Assembly: GCA_014529385.2 (NCBI GenBank)
Contig: CM043959.1
Span: 89,257,529 to 89,321,528 of the forward strand
DNA length: 64,000 nucleotides
Reading direction: 5' to 3'
From: Adiantum capillus-veneris
Taxonomy: Eukaryota; Streptophyta; Polypodiopsida; Polypodiales; Pteridaceae
Shown here: positions 22,390-33,699 of the stretch, one piece after another
Layout of the letters: the number at the start of each line of letters is the position of its first letter
Numbering within the stretch: position 1 is the first letter of the stretch
The notes under the pieces: model-generated
Told to the model about the DNA's origin: nothing
The model's database searches: none
What the model saw: the letters and a program-made list of their open reading frames with translations, nothing else
Program-made: the position numbers and the translations under genes

Positions 22390-23740
22390 CTACAAGTGTA
22401 GCACCACTTTAGGCAAAAGATTGTTAGCAGTCAACACATAAAATTTTTGAACAATCAAATACACTTTGAACTTTCTGCAGGCAACTACTAAAGCCATCAC
22501 CCACTGTTCCGCCTCCGTATAAGTAGTTTCCCCCGGACTAATGACCCTGCTTTCGAAGTAAATAGGCTTATAACTTCTCCCCACCTTTTGTATCAATACT
22601 TCTCCAATAGCCACCGTACCCACTGTCATAGCAATGTAGAAATCATTCTCATGGTTAGGAGGGCATGCACACACTATAGGTAGCTGACACAGAATACCCT
22701 TCACTTTGTCAAATGCCTTTTGAGCTTCCCCATCCCATTTAAATCCATGCACCTTTTGAGTACTTTTCTGAAGAGGGTAAACATATTGGGACAACATCCA
22801 AAAGAAGCGGGATAAATATTTTACCTTATGCATGAACGATGCCAACCCCGCCGCACTGGTGGGAGGCTCCATAAGAACCAATGCCTTCACCTTCTTTGGA
22901 TTTGCTTCTATTCCATTCTGTGATACCACGTGACCCAGCAGCTGAGCCCTTGGTTGTGCCAGCTTGCACTTCTATTCCATTCTATTCCATTCTTTGGATT
23001 TGCTTCTATTCCATTCTATGATACCACATGACCCAATAGTTGAGCCCTTGGTTGTGCCAGCTTGCACTTCTTTGGATGTAATTGACCTCCTTCTTCATCT
23101 AGCCTTTGAAAACACAGCCTCAACTTGGACAAATGTTCTGTCCTGGAACTATAACAACCAATATCATCCATAAAAACTCTGATGAACTTACCCAAGTATG
23201 GCCCAAACACCTTGTTCATCCAATCTTGAAATGTAGCATACGCATTCACCAGTCCAAAAGGCATCCTGCGGTAGGCAAAGCACCCCCATGGAGAAATGAA
23301 GGTAGTCTTTAGCTGGTCCTCCAAAGCAATGCCAATCTAAAAATATCATGAAAAACCATCCATAATAGAATAGCGTTCGTGTTTGGCAACCTAGTTTAAA
23401 ATCTCATCCTGAAATGGCAGAGGGTAATGATTCCGCTTGGTCGCAGCATTCAAAGGCTTATAGTCTACACATACTCGCCATTTTTCATTTTTCTTTGGGG
23501 TAATGAGAACAGGAGAAACCCACTCAGACTCTTTCACTGGATATATAATACCTGCCGCGAGAAAATTGTTGATCTCTAGCCATAGAGGCTCCTTCTGAAT
23601 ATCTCCCAATCTCCTAAGCTTCTTTGCTTTTGGCATGTATCCTTTTTTAAGTAGGATCTCATGGTCCACTCTGCTAGCTCCTCTCAGATCTTTATATTCT
23701 GTCGCAAATAGGTCGGGATAGGATGCACATAGGTCCATAT
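22390..23740 (-). pseudogene. Reverse transcriptase and RNase H of element C
   Basis: RT motifs in order are WVSPVLITPKKNEKWRVCVD (near 23530), YKPLNAATKRNHYPLPF, FAYRRMPFGLVNAYATFQ and RVFMDDIGCYSS near 23165. RKVKALVLMEPP-like connection sequence follows and then an RNase H with YIAMTVGTVAIGEVLIQK and TYTEAEQWVMALV. The two aspartates of the MDD motif are the metal ligands. The order and motifs fit the Tat lineage. Broken in several places. Confidence 0.8.
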
Positions 23741-23949
23741 AGCCTTCCTTCTTCTACTTGGTTAAGTCTGTACCTAGCATATCTTCCACCTCTCTAGCCT
23801 TCAGACTACAAACAGGGGCTTGCATACCTTTCCTTGCAATGGTAGAGTCTACGGTGACTCTGAATAAATTTGTATCTAGCTTCAATAAATCTTTGTCGCT
23901 CTCCTCCTCTTCGACATTGGTTAACCCTTCATCATAAGTAGAATCAGTT

Positions 23950-25837
23950 TCATACTCGTAAATAACTAGTGTTGAAGTCTCGATTATCTCCCCCGGCTGA
24001 TGGATGAAAGCGGCTCTCCTTGGTCTTTAGATCCAACACAATCTGTCTACCATTTTCTTGATGCGGCAAAGTAAACACTCCTGTCTCCCCATCTTGCTTG
24101 GCCCCAATTGCCAACAACCATGGCCTCCCCAATATAATTGGATAAGCATTTTCTCCTGCTTTCATTCCCAATTGCCAACAACCATGGCCTCCCCAATATA
24201 ATGGATAAGCATTTTCTCCTGCTTTCATGACAAAAAAATCGATTAAGCATTCAACTCCCATAACCTTTACCTTCACATCTTGTGCCACTCCTAAACACCG
24301 AGCTTTGGCATGGTTGGCCATCCTCATTCGCACATTAGATCTGACAACATCTTTAACAATATCCCTCATAGTAGATTCAGTGATCACACAGACTTGGGCA
24401 CCACCATCAATGTAGGCTTGAACATGCTTCTTCTTTTCAAGCAGAACGTCCACCATTGGAAGCACATCGGTCGGACTCCTCACCCTTAACGCTAGATTCT
24501 GTACCGCATGCACATCTTCTCCTACTCGAGGAAGGCTCGAGTAGGAGAAGCCTCATATTGACGTTGGTTGACCACTGCCTTCTTAATTTAGGGTTTAATG
24601 CAAGCAGCACTCCAAAAGTGATCTTAGCCTTTTGATTATGAAGATCTCTTACCAAATCATATTCGGGATTACCGCGTCCCAACTGAAAATCCTTCTGAGT
24701 AATTCTTCGTCTTCGTCTTCTTCTACTTGGCTCTGGCCGCTCTCTACCTTCGTTCACCTTTTATTTCCCCTTCTTTGCTCTAGTTTCACATTCCATCTCG
24801 GTCTCTCTTTCACCTCGTGCTCTTTTGTTGGCCATAATATCAAACTCCTTTCTGTCAACACCAATAATATTAACCCTTTGCACTTCATCATTACCTGACG
24901 GAGCTGCATGTGCTTGGTTTTCAACTGCTTGCTGCTCCCTTTGGCCATTAAATTGTGCCTGGCCCCTGACTCAACCAAATAGAGGATACATGCCGCCCCT
25001 ATCCCTTGGTGGGTGAGGGCAATCTAGAGCATAGTGGCCCTCCTCCACAATTGTAACATCTGACAGGCAATTGCCTAGCCTGCCTCTTCCTGCCCTTGCT
25101 TGACCTCTATCCATAACACTTAAACATAACACTTGCATTTGTTAAGACGAACCTTGAACTGTACTTACCCATTGTTGAGAAACGGTTGCTACCCCTCGAT
25201 TAAGCTGATTCTCCATTTGAACTTCTTCTCTCGGACTTGAGGTCGGATTGGGAACCATCGCATCGTACCCCAATGCACCTTGCTCAATCTTCTTTTTAAT
25301 TTTCCAGCTCTTAGACCGTGTAATAGCAGCAACCCCGTTGTAATTCTCCAGGCCCTCAAAATCCACCTTTTCATGAACTTTGGGATGCAAACAAGCCATA
25401 AACTTTTCCAATTGAAAGTACTCACCACCGTTGGCCAACTGCATGGCCACTGCAAAGTCCCTCCAGCACTCTTCGAAGCGGGCAAGGAAGACACCAAATT
25501 CATCGTTCACGTCGTCCTTCAAATTTTTCAACGTTGCATCCAAATCGATGGAAGATATCTCTTTTCGAAAATCATGTAGAAAACGGGCCCGCAACGCCGG
25601 CCACATAAGTCTTGGCTCTCCTTCCAAAGCATAGAACCATGTCTTTGCACTTCCCCGCATCAACAGCGGAATTGTTTGCATTTTTCTATCTTCATTAGAC
25701 ATATGTAGTGATAGCATATACAACTCGAAATCCACCATCCACTCTTTCAGATCTTCTTCTCCGGTTAAAACTGGTCCATAACTATGCGCTGCCATCTCTC
25801 CTTGATGGAAACGACCGTCTTTGATCAACACCGACAA
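23950..25837 (-). pseudogene. Gag and protease of element C
   Basis: The Gag starts at the ATG at 25837 (MSVLIKDGRFHQGEM), 35 bases inside the 5' LTR edge. Its capsid-like part has LKEWMVDFELYMLSLHMS, RGSAKTWFYALEGEP and VFLARFEECWRDF. A zinc knuckle remnant lies near 25060-25000. The protease lies near 24420-24100 (AYIDGGAQVCVITES, then PIILGRPWLLAIGAKQ). A basic linker (EPSRRRRRRRITQKDFQLG) sits between. These parts make the virus-like particle and cut the polyprotein. Broken in several places. Confidence 0.8.
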
Positions 25838-25871
25838 GAAATCAGCTGCTCCTCAGTGGGGGCTCGGAAGA

Positions 25872-27917
25872 TGGAGAGGGGGAATAGGGAACACACCCAG
25901 CACACAAAATGTTTTCCTCTATATAGCCCAGGGATTCCACAACACCCCTAACCTCTCTAATAACACCTTCAAATTGGCATACCGAACAACCGCCTCACAC
26001 CTTGCAAAAAAACACCTTTCAGCACAAACACACTCGCACTGCTCAACTCACCCTTTCCAGCTCACAAGACACCCCAATTTTGCCCTCTTAGTGACACCCT
26101 TCAAGCTGTAGGCAAACCCTTTGTCAGGACTGGCAAGTACACAAAGAGGGAGAGAAAAGGAGGGAGATGGGGAGAAGCAACACAAGAAGCAGGGACAAAT
26201 GTTTGGTATTATTGCATAGGGAGATAGTACAATCAAGTATGCAGCTCCAATGGCAAGCTTGCAATACACAGGCTTGAAAAACTCCAATCACTCTCTCTTG
26301 CAAAAAAGCCCTTAAAAAATCACTCATATGCCCTTTTATAAGGCTTGGCTAAGGCTAAAAATGAAAAAAACAAGGAGCTATCTAGCTCGTACAATTAACT
26401 GGAGCTTCCTTTAGATATTTCCTTGCATGGCCACCACTTGGCACTTTCTTGGTGTTTGGTATCTGCATGGTGAAAATCTGCCCAATTTGGCCTCCCGGCT
26501 CTCCATTTGACTTCATTCCTTTGGTTTTTCTCTCTTGCCCTTTCTCAACACCCTTGTTGTGGGATTCCACTTTTGATTTGCAACCGGAAGCCTTCAAGCC
26601 TTCACTTTCTATCCCTTGGCGGGATACCTACCCTTTCTAATGGGATTTCCTCCTCTCACTGTCTTCATTGTGGGACCCCTTGCCTAAGCGAGCAATAGAG
26701 ATGTCGCTATTGGGGGGGGGCCTTAACCCTCAAAAAACGTGGCCTCATGGGCGTGGGCACCCCCGACCCTTAAAGGCTGCCACATCACCTATTGCACATC
26801 ACCGTTCAGCCACCACCTCACGGGCGCGTGCCACTGGCGCCACCCCTCACCACCAAAATCCGCACCGAACAGCTCCCGGCTCTGCCAGCGCAGTGCCCCA
26901 AGTGCATGCCATCGCTGCACGCCAGAGAGCTCACCTCCCTTCACATGCTTAATGGGAGCTCACATCTTAGGCCTTATACATCATCACCCTACCCTCAAAT
27001 GGCACATGTGGGTATATTCGACCTACCACGTGACGCCCTTATGGCGCTCACCCTCCAAACTCCTCCTTTTTGTTTATGTTTACAGTCCATTTGATGCAAG
27101 AAATCCCCTTCAGCTGCAACACCCTGGTATATATGGCTCGTAACTCTGGTTCCCAATCCGCAAAGCCCGGTTGCAACTTCATGATGTTGACCTCTAAATC
27201 ATCCACCCTCATCGTATTTCACAATTATCCGAGCCCTCGAACCAAGGACATAAAGATGCCAATGTTTCATCTGCAACTTTTTGGACAAAGGCACCCAATC
27301 TTCCGGCTTCCATATCTTTCCACTCCAGGCTCCGTTTGACATGCAATCAACTCTAGTTATCTTTGTGTGATGCATACCGTGCTCTAGAAAGTTGTTGGGG
27401 CTCAAAAGATGCCAGATGTCACACCTCCCATGTGGTCAAGTGGGCACTAACCTAGCCCCCGGAAAAACTTCAACTGGCCATAAAATACAATCCGTGGCTC
27501 CTATCTGTAATCTGAAAAGACAGGTAGGCTCCATAAATTGGGCACTACACACCTGTACCTTGACTTCCACTTGGACCACCTATCTCCAGCTAACCTGTTT
27601 GAGAAGAATCTGCAACACATTGAACCTTCAACTTTCAATAACTTGAGCTCCGTAGCTCGGTTTGATGAGTCGTTTGGACCTGCTCCTCTAGCAGTTCAAG
27701 CTCTTCATTCCTGGACTCAAAGACTGTATCTCATATCTCCTTCACCTGCTACTCAAATTAGCCCCTTATGGAGCCTTTCTTGGCCTATAAACTACATTTC
27801 CACTGCTACCTGTCATCCCATGATCTTCCTAGTTGCTCAGCCTTTTGCCATGTTTTTGCTAGCCTGCACATATTTTCCCATGCCATCTTCTATGGTCGAC
27901 ACACTTTGGTTGTACCA
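25872..27917 (-). repeat. 5' LTR of element C (about 2.05 kb)
   Basis: Collinear with 18472-20323, with the same ends. It contains about 200 bases near 26410-26620 that the other copy lacks. Substitutions between the two copies are unevenly spread, densest near 27550-27620. Confidence 0.85.
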
Positions 27918-28830
27918 ACGTATACCCTTGATGTAGTAGACGTAATTGTTGGCACTAAGTAATGAGCAATTTATAGGCATTGGTTCAAGCTGGAGTGTGC
28001 CCCAAGCTACTAGCACCCCTCTGGCAAGATATAGAGCCTTGCTTTTGGAAACTTTGCTAAAATCAAATTTGCTTTTGGTGGTCAACACCCCCTATTTCCC
28101 CTTCAATCTTTACAACAAAATTTGATTAATAGGACAATATCCGGGCAACTAATGCGATCGTGACTAGACTATGTTGCACTGTGATGCCTTGATATAATTA
28201 TTTCTCTCTTGCACTATCCCAAGTATTTATGGTGCTGCTTTTCATTATTTAAAAAAAAAAAATCCCTTTAATCTCACTTCTTCATTGGACGTTTATACCC
28301 GACGATGACTAAAGATATTATTTCTATATTTAGGTCATCCTAAAAACCAAGTTGCTTTTCAAAAACACCAAAAAACAGAAAAATCTTAAAATAGCATAAA
28401 AAGAGAAAAAAAATATTATTATTTTTTAAGTTGAACCAAACGTGTTCCTTGTCTACCCAAATAAGAAAGCGAACTCGCTTTTCATTAAAAAGCATTGAAA
28501 AATATTTTTTTACAAAATTGAACCATAGCATCCCGGAGACTTGTAGATTAAGCATTTGGCTTTTTTTTTTGCAAAAAAGCACCAAAAGCTTAAAAAATAA
28601 TTTTTTTCAAAACTAAACCAGACATTCGTTGACCTATTGAAACATGAAAATGACCTTTCTTTTCATTTTAAAACCTTACAACTTTGCCAAACGGGCATAC
28701 TAAACCAAAAATTCATGAAGTGAGCATTGAAATCTATATTCCTTAGTTTTAAAAGAGACCCAAAAACCAAGGATCTTACAGGCATGAAGTTTCTACACTA
28801 CTTTTATAAAAGGTCCAATCCGAAAGCTAA
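27918..28830. other. No gene seen
   Basis: AT-rich sequence with several A and T homopolymers of 8-11 bases between 28250 and 28600. No similarity to the elements in the window was noticed. Confidence 0.5.
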
Positions 28831-29033
28831 TAATCCCACACTAATAGGTACATAGAAAATGGACTCCAAGTCAAGAGGATTCCCTGATGGTAAAGCGCAT
28901 AATATCGTTTAATACCTTCAAAAAGATACTCACCCAAAATCTATTAATCCCACACTAACAGATACGTAGAAAATGAACTTCAAGTTAAGAGGACTCCCTG
29001 AGGGTGAAGCACCTAATACCGTTTAATACCTTT
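28831..29033. repeat. Tandem repeat, period 114 bp, nearly two units
   Basis: 28831-28944 and 28945-29033 both start TAATCCCACACTAA and contain AAGAGGA(T/C)TCCCTGA and CGTTTAATACCTT. They differ at about ten percent of positions. The repeat abuts the reverse transcriptase remnant that follows. Confidence 0.85.
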
Positions 29034-29034
29034 G

Positions 29035-29611
29035 AAAGCCTATTGTATGTCTTCCTTCCATTCAAACCCATGTACTCTCTAGCTCAACTTTTGGAGAGGA
29101 TACACATATTGATATAGCATCCAAAAAAAAAAACCATGATAAGTAGGAGAGCTTATGCACAAATGATGCTAAATCCTTTGTGTTATTGGGTGGATCCATA
29201 AGCAATAAATTTTACATTTTCTTGTGGTCAACATTTATCATCCCATTTTGTGAGACCCCATGACCTAGCAAATGAACTCTAGCATGAGAAAACTCACACT
29301 TCTTTGGGTTGAGCTACCCACCCTCTTGCTGCCAAAACTCAATCTTAGATTCTCCAAATGTGTCATCCATGAAAAATCAAATGAAAATTGCTTGCTTTAC
29401 CCGTTTCCATGTTTACTTTTTCTTCTTTCAATTCTTCTTCCAATCCTTCAAACCACTCATGAGCTTCCCCTTTTAGTGCAAGAGGAAATACATAAAGCTT
29501 TACCTCATCATTTACAATACACAAGCCAATGGTATACCACTCTAAATTAGCAATACAATCCTTCACATCTTCCTTTCTTTCTTTTGTAAACACTGACCCA
29601 CTAGATGCCAT
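29035..29611 (-). pseudogene. Small Ty3/gypsy remnant (RT piece and gag-like piece)
   Basis: On the - strand 29370-29035 resembles the element C reverse transcriptase connection region, with motifs such as LLGHVVSQNG, SFMHKVKYLS and YVYPLQK recognisable in decayed form. Next to it, 29611-29363 is an 82-codon frame with FTKERKEDVKDCIANLEWYT, FPLALKGEAHEWFEGLEEE, a gag capsid-like pattern. No LTRs are seen around it. It is a heavily decayed fossil with many breaks, family close to C. Confidence 0.5.
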
Positions 29612-31354
29612 CTCTTTAAAGTTGTCTCTCCTTCATTTCAGAACTTCCACAAAGTTGAAGCTTTTTTCCTCAACCACCTCACCACATTCTCTTAACGGAT
29701 ACTAAAAATTTACAACAAAACCACTTCACCTAGGATCACAATCAATTCTTTTTCTCCCCAGTAGGATCATCAAAAGAAGATGGATCAACAAACACCATGG
29801 ACACACTCACACACCCTCACAACTTAAAAAACAGAAGGAACTCCCTTATTCTCTTTACCTTACACAAGGCCACTCAAGATATCAATAAAACCCTCTCCAC
29901 ACTCAACTCACACTCCAGACTTCTCAATCTACAAGCCCTTGCCTGCCCACAGATAGTGCAAAGTGACTTGAGTTGATCAAATCTTAGAATCACAATTGAT
30001 GACCACCAATATACACAAGAAGGATCATCCAAAACACAAAAACTCTAGCCACAAAAACTTCACTTTGTTGGACCCTTTTGTGTATCCTTCACCCCAATGA
30101 CATCGATACAAGGTCAGATTGTTTTGTAGAAAGGCATACCTTCTTCCCTCAATTCCTCACATACACACCTACATGTAAACTTCAAAAATTCCATAGGCTC
30201 TCCCAACTAGAAAATTGAAGAGACGAAATTTGCACTAGAAACCAAGACTCAAACAAATGGCAATTGCACAAAATTATACGTAGAAACCCTACTCCTTCTT
30301 ACACGTATAGAAATCAAATTGATCATATTTGTTCAAGTAAGCACCCCGCCAACTTTGACACTCAAAAAATTGTGGTTCATGTGACATAAAAAATCCATTT
30401 CACACCATTTGTGTTGGATGTTGTCTTGATGCCCCAAAGAAGCTTTAGAGAAGTCTTTGAATTTTGAATTCAGGGCTCTTTGAAGTGCTACTTTTAAAAC
30501 TTTGATCTTAGAGACTTTGATGCGTTTTGTAGGTGGGAATGCCTCTTCTTTTGATGCTTATTGTAGGTGGGAGGTTGCTTCAGAGCTCGTGGGAAAAGGC
30601 ACATTGTAAGCCAGGAAAGAGGCCGAGCAGTAGTGTGTGGGATAGCATCCCTTACAAGGGTTTTGAGGATCCTCGCGGGGAAAGGGGTTCCAATGGGGTA
30701 GAGGCCATGTGGCATCGGAATAGGACCAACGGACCTAAAAAATATCTTTAGAAATCAAAAGAATGCGGCACTTCACATCTGGTTGTGGCTCATGTGTGTA
30801 TGGGAACCTAGTTTTGCAGATTTCAAAACCCGATTGAAATGATCTTGACGTCGATCGGTGGTTCCAATACCAAAATTAGCATTGAACTCAGGACCAACCT
30901 TGCCAAATATAGACAATCCCAATCAAGCTAGCCAACAAGCCTCGTGAGCTTTCTTGTGAAAAGGGCTCCAAAAATTGCATTCATATTCTTACACTGGCAG
31001 AGAGAAGCCAAACACACACACACACACACCTAAAGATGGAAAACTTAGTTGAAGAGGCTAATGAACTCTAAATGGATAGCTTGCGGGTGCAATGGAGAGC
31101 CAAAGTAGAGGAAAACAATAATAGATACACAAAATTAATAGAATTTAAAATCTAATTTTGAGATTTGCGGGTAGTGGCACATCCTTCAAGAGGGTACATA
31201 TCCTGACATTAATAGGCCTTCAAAGAGAGAGATTAATGCAACCCATAATGAAATGCCAATCAACTTGATTAAATCAAAATGGCAAGAGAGGATGCTAATG
31301 CAAGAATGCTTGAGATCTAAGAGGGAAGTGATTAATTAGGCCTAGGTTTGTGAA
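29612..31354. other. No gene seen
   Basis: Mostly AT-rich sequence with a short CA tract near 31012-31030. Because a - strand LTR edge and primer site lie at 31361, the right part may be the leader of that element. No coding region was recognised. Confidence 0.45.
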
Positions 31355-31360
31355 CCATTG

Positions 31361-31790
<430 letters not shown>

Positions 31791-32002
31791 GTGACTTCAC
31801 TTTTAAGTGGAGGGATACTTCACATAGGAACATTCAAGGAAAATTCTCTCTCTCCCTCTTTCCTCATAACCGAATTATATTTTAAAATTTTCATGCACCA
31901 AGCACAACAACGTCTCAAGATACATTGGCTTTGTGCATTTTTGAGGAGTTCAAACACTGGCCTTGGCATAAAATCCAAGTGCTAAGACCGCTCCAAGGCG
32001 CA

Positions 32003-32649
32003 ATGGAAGAGAAAGGGCTTAGGAAATTTAACGGGGAGGGCTTTTACACTTGGAAAACCAAGTTGAAAGGCTACTTAATGAAAAAGAAATTGTTGGGAGT
32101 AGTCAAGCCGACCATCACTGATTTGTCATCCATTGATGGGTCACACATACAAACACAAGCTATGAGCGCACAAAATCAATCCAAGGATGAGCAGGCATTA
32201 GGACTCATAATCACTGCACTACATAAAAATTATGTACACTTTACTGATGATTGTGAAACCTCATTAGTTGCATGGAAAGCACTAGAAAAACAAATTGAAG
32301 CTAGGAAAAAGAAGAGCAAAATTGGATTAAAGAAGAATCTTTACAAATTAAAAATGGAACATAACAAATATATTGCAACCTTGGTCAAGCGCCTTAAAAT
32401 CGTGACCACACAACTAGCTTATGTAAAACAATGCAGTACCAAAGGAGGAAAAAATTGCAGTTCTTCTAGCATCCTTACTGCCTAGCTTTAACTAGATAAT
32501 CACCATCATTGAGGATAAGGATCCTACATCAGATTTCCAAGATGTAATCCACTCCTTAATGAACAAGGAGAAGAAGCAAGAGAGGAATGCCACTTCAAGG
32601 GATGAGATTTTATAGTTAGTTTGAGTAATCAAACTTGTTTCAAATGTGG
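32003..32649 (+). pseudogene. First part of the copia-type gag of element F
   Basis: From the ATG at 32003 the frame reads MEEKGLRKFNGEGFYTWKTK, the usual start of plant Ty1/copia Gag proteins (F-x-G-x-x-Y-x-x-W). QAMSAQNQSKDEQALGLI and SLVAWKALEKQIEARKKK then match the capsid helices of that family. The protein would form virus-like particles and package element RNA. Similarity stops where element D begins. The segment belongs to a broken element. Confidence 0.7.
32645..32649. repeat. Target site duplication of element D, left copy
   Basis: TGTGG directly outside the left LTR of D. The same five bases lie at 62593-62597, outside the right LTR. Confidence 0.75.
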
Positions 32650-33273
32650 TCTTGTGGCGGTTACGCCGCTAGCGGTGGCTATGATAGCGAGAACTCAACC
32701 GACAAACAAGAATGTCAGACGAGGATGAAGCTTGACCCGCAGGTGCATGGAAACAAATAGGTGGGTGTCAAATCATCTACTCGACCTTCTAATGACAATC
32801 ACTACCAAGGAAATCAAATCTAAGTTCTCAAATACACAAGTGACTGAAATCTGTACTACGAATGAATGATATCCAAAACATGATCTAGAGTCATCGAATC
32901 AGCCTCAAACTCAAAGGGGGGTCTCTACACTAGGTAAGGAATATACCCTATGAATCTACAATACAATCTCAACCTGTAACCACTCCGTGCGGTAAACGCG
33001 TATGAAGATAGGCCGAAAAATACAGGTGATCGAATCTCGACTCTGATGGTACTAATGTGTAGCTCTACTCACTGCGGTTCCATAGATATATGGCACGCTC
33101 AATTCTGACACACAGGTAGGGAGAAAACTCACATAGAAGCTCGTGGGAGCTCACCTCGCATAGAAGCCGAATGCGCACACGCTTGGTATCGGTGCGTAGC
33201 TCTCACCGTTGCTAACATAATGGGGGTGTTGCTTCTCCAATGGCAGCTCCGTAGCTCGCGTAGCAAGAGGATA

Positions 33274-33349
<76 letters not shown>

Positions 33350-33647
33350 GACACAGTCATGGCGCTCAAAAACTCACCTTGATTAATGATTCAAAATTGT
33401 TCTCTTAGGTTTACAAAAATTGGCTCTTATACCTCAGCCTTGGAGGTGTGAAAACATCTCTAATCTGACTACATAAGCAGGTGAAACTACTTGGGGAATA
33501 CAAGCTGGAAACTCAATTGAGTCCCGCTAATCACAATGAATCGGCTCCATAAAGAAAATGAAATGTCGGAAAGACATTTATTACAATAAGTGTTTACAAA
33601 AACATGAGTGTGAGCAAAAATGTATAGATGTGGTCCTCCACTCAACA
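32650..33647 (-). repeat. 3' LTR of element D
   Basis: Collinear with 61558-62592. On the - strand it starts TGTTGAGTGGAGGACC and holds a CT tract (33275-33347). The + strand text TTACGCCGCTAGCGGTGGC lies near its left end in both copies. Confidence 0.9.
33275..33347. repeat. (CT)n microsatellite in the LTR of element D
   Basis: About 36 CT units. The other LTR has a longer CT tract (62184-62266) followed by ACTC repeats, so the tract has changed length since insertion. Confidence 0.95.
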
Positions 33648-33661
33648 CTCCCCCCCTCCAC
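33648..33661 (-). other. Polypurine tract of element D
   Basis: On the - strand GTGGAGGGGGGGAG directly precedes the LTR start TGTTGAG. This is the expected plus-strand primer. Confidence 0.8.
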
Positions 33662-33699
33662 GTTCATGTCGTCCCTGACATGACATCCTTGCTTTGTCT

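Larger units (their letters stand above)
18472..27917 (-). mobile_element. Element C: second family of Tat-type Ty3/gypsy LTR retrotransposon
   Basis: Two long direct repeats (18472-20323 and 25872-27917) enclose, on the - strand, gag, zinc knuckle, protease, reverse transcriptase, RNase H, an extra RNase H and integrase, then a polypurine tract. The extra RNase H places it in the Tat group, but its LTRs and proteins differ clearly from A and B. ACGT is found next to both outer ends (18468-18471 and 27918-27921), a possible short target duplication. No standard primer site was recognised inside the 5' LTR. LTRs differ by roughly a tenth by eye, so it is fairly old. Broken in about ten or more places. 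Confidence 0.85.

Noticed and set aside
24105-24240. Repeated text in the protease part of element C as a possible extra domain
   Set aside because: Local sequence change within a fossil, not a separate domain.
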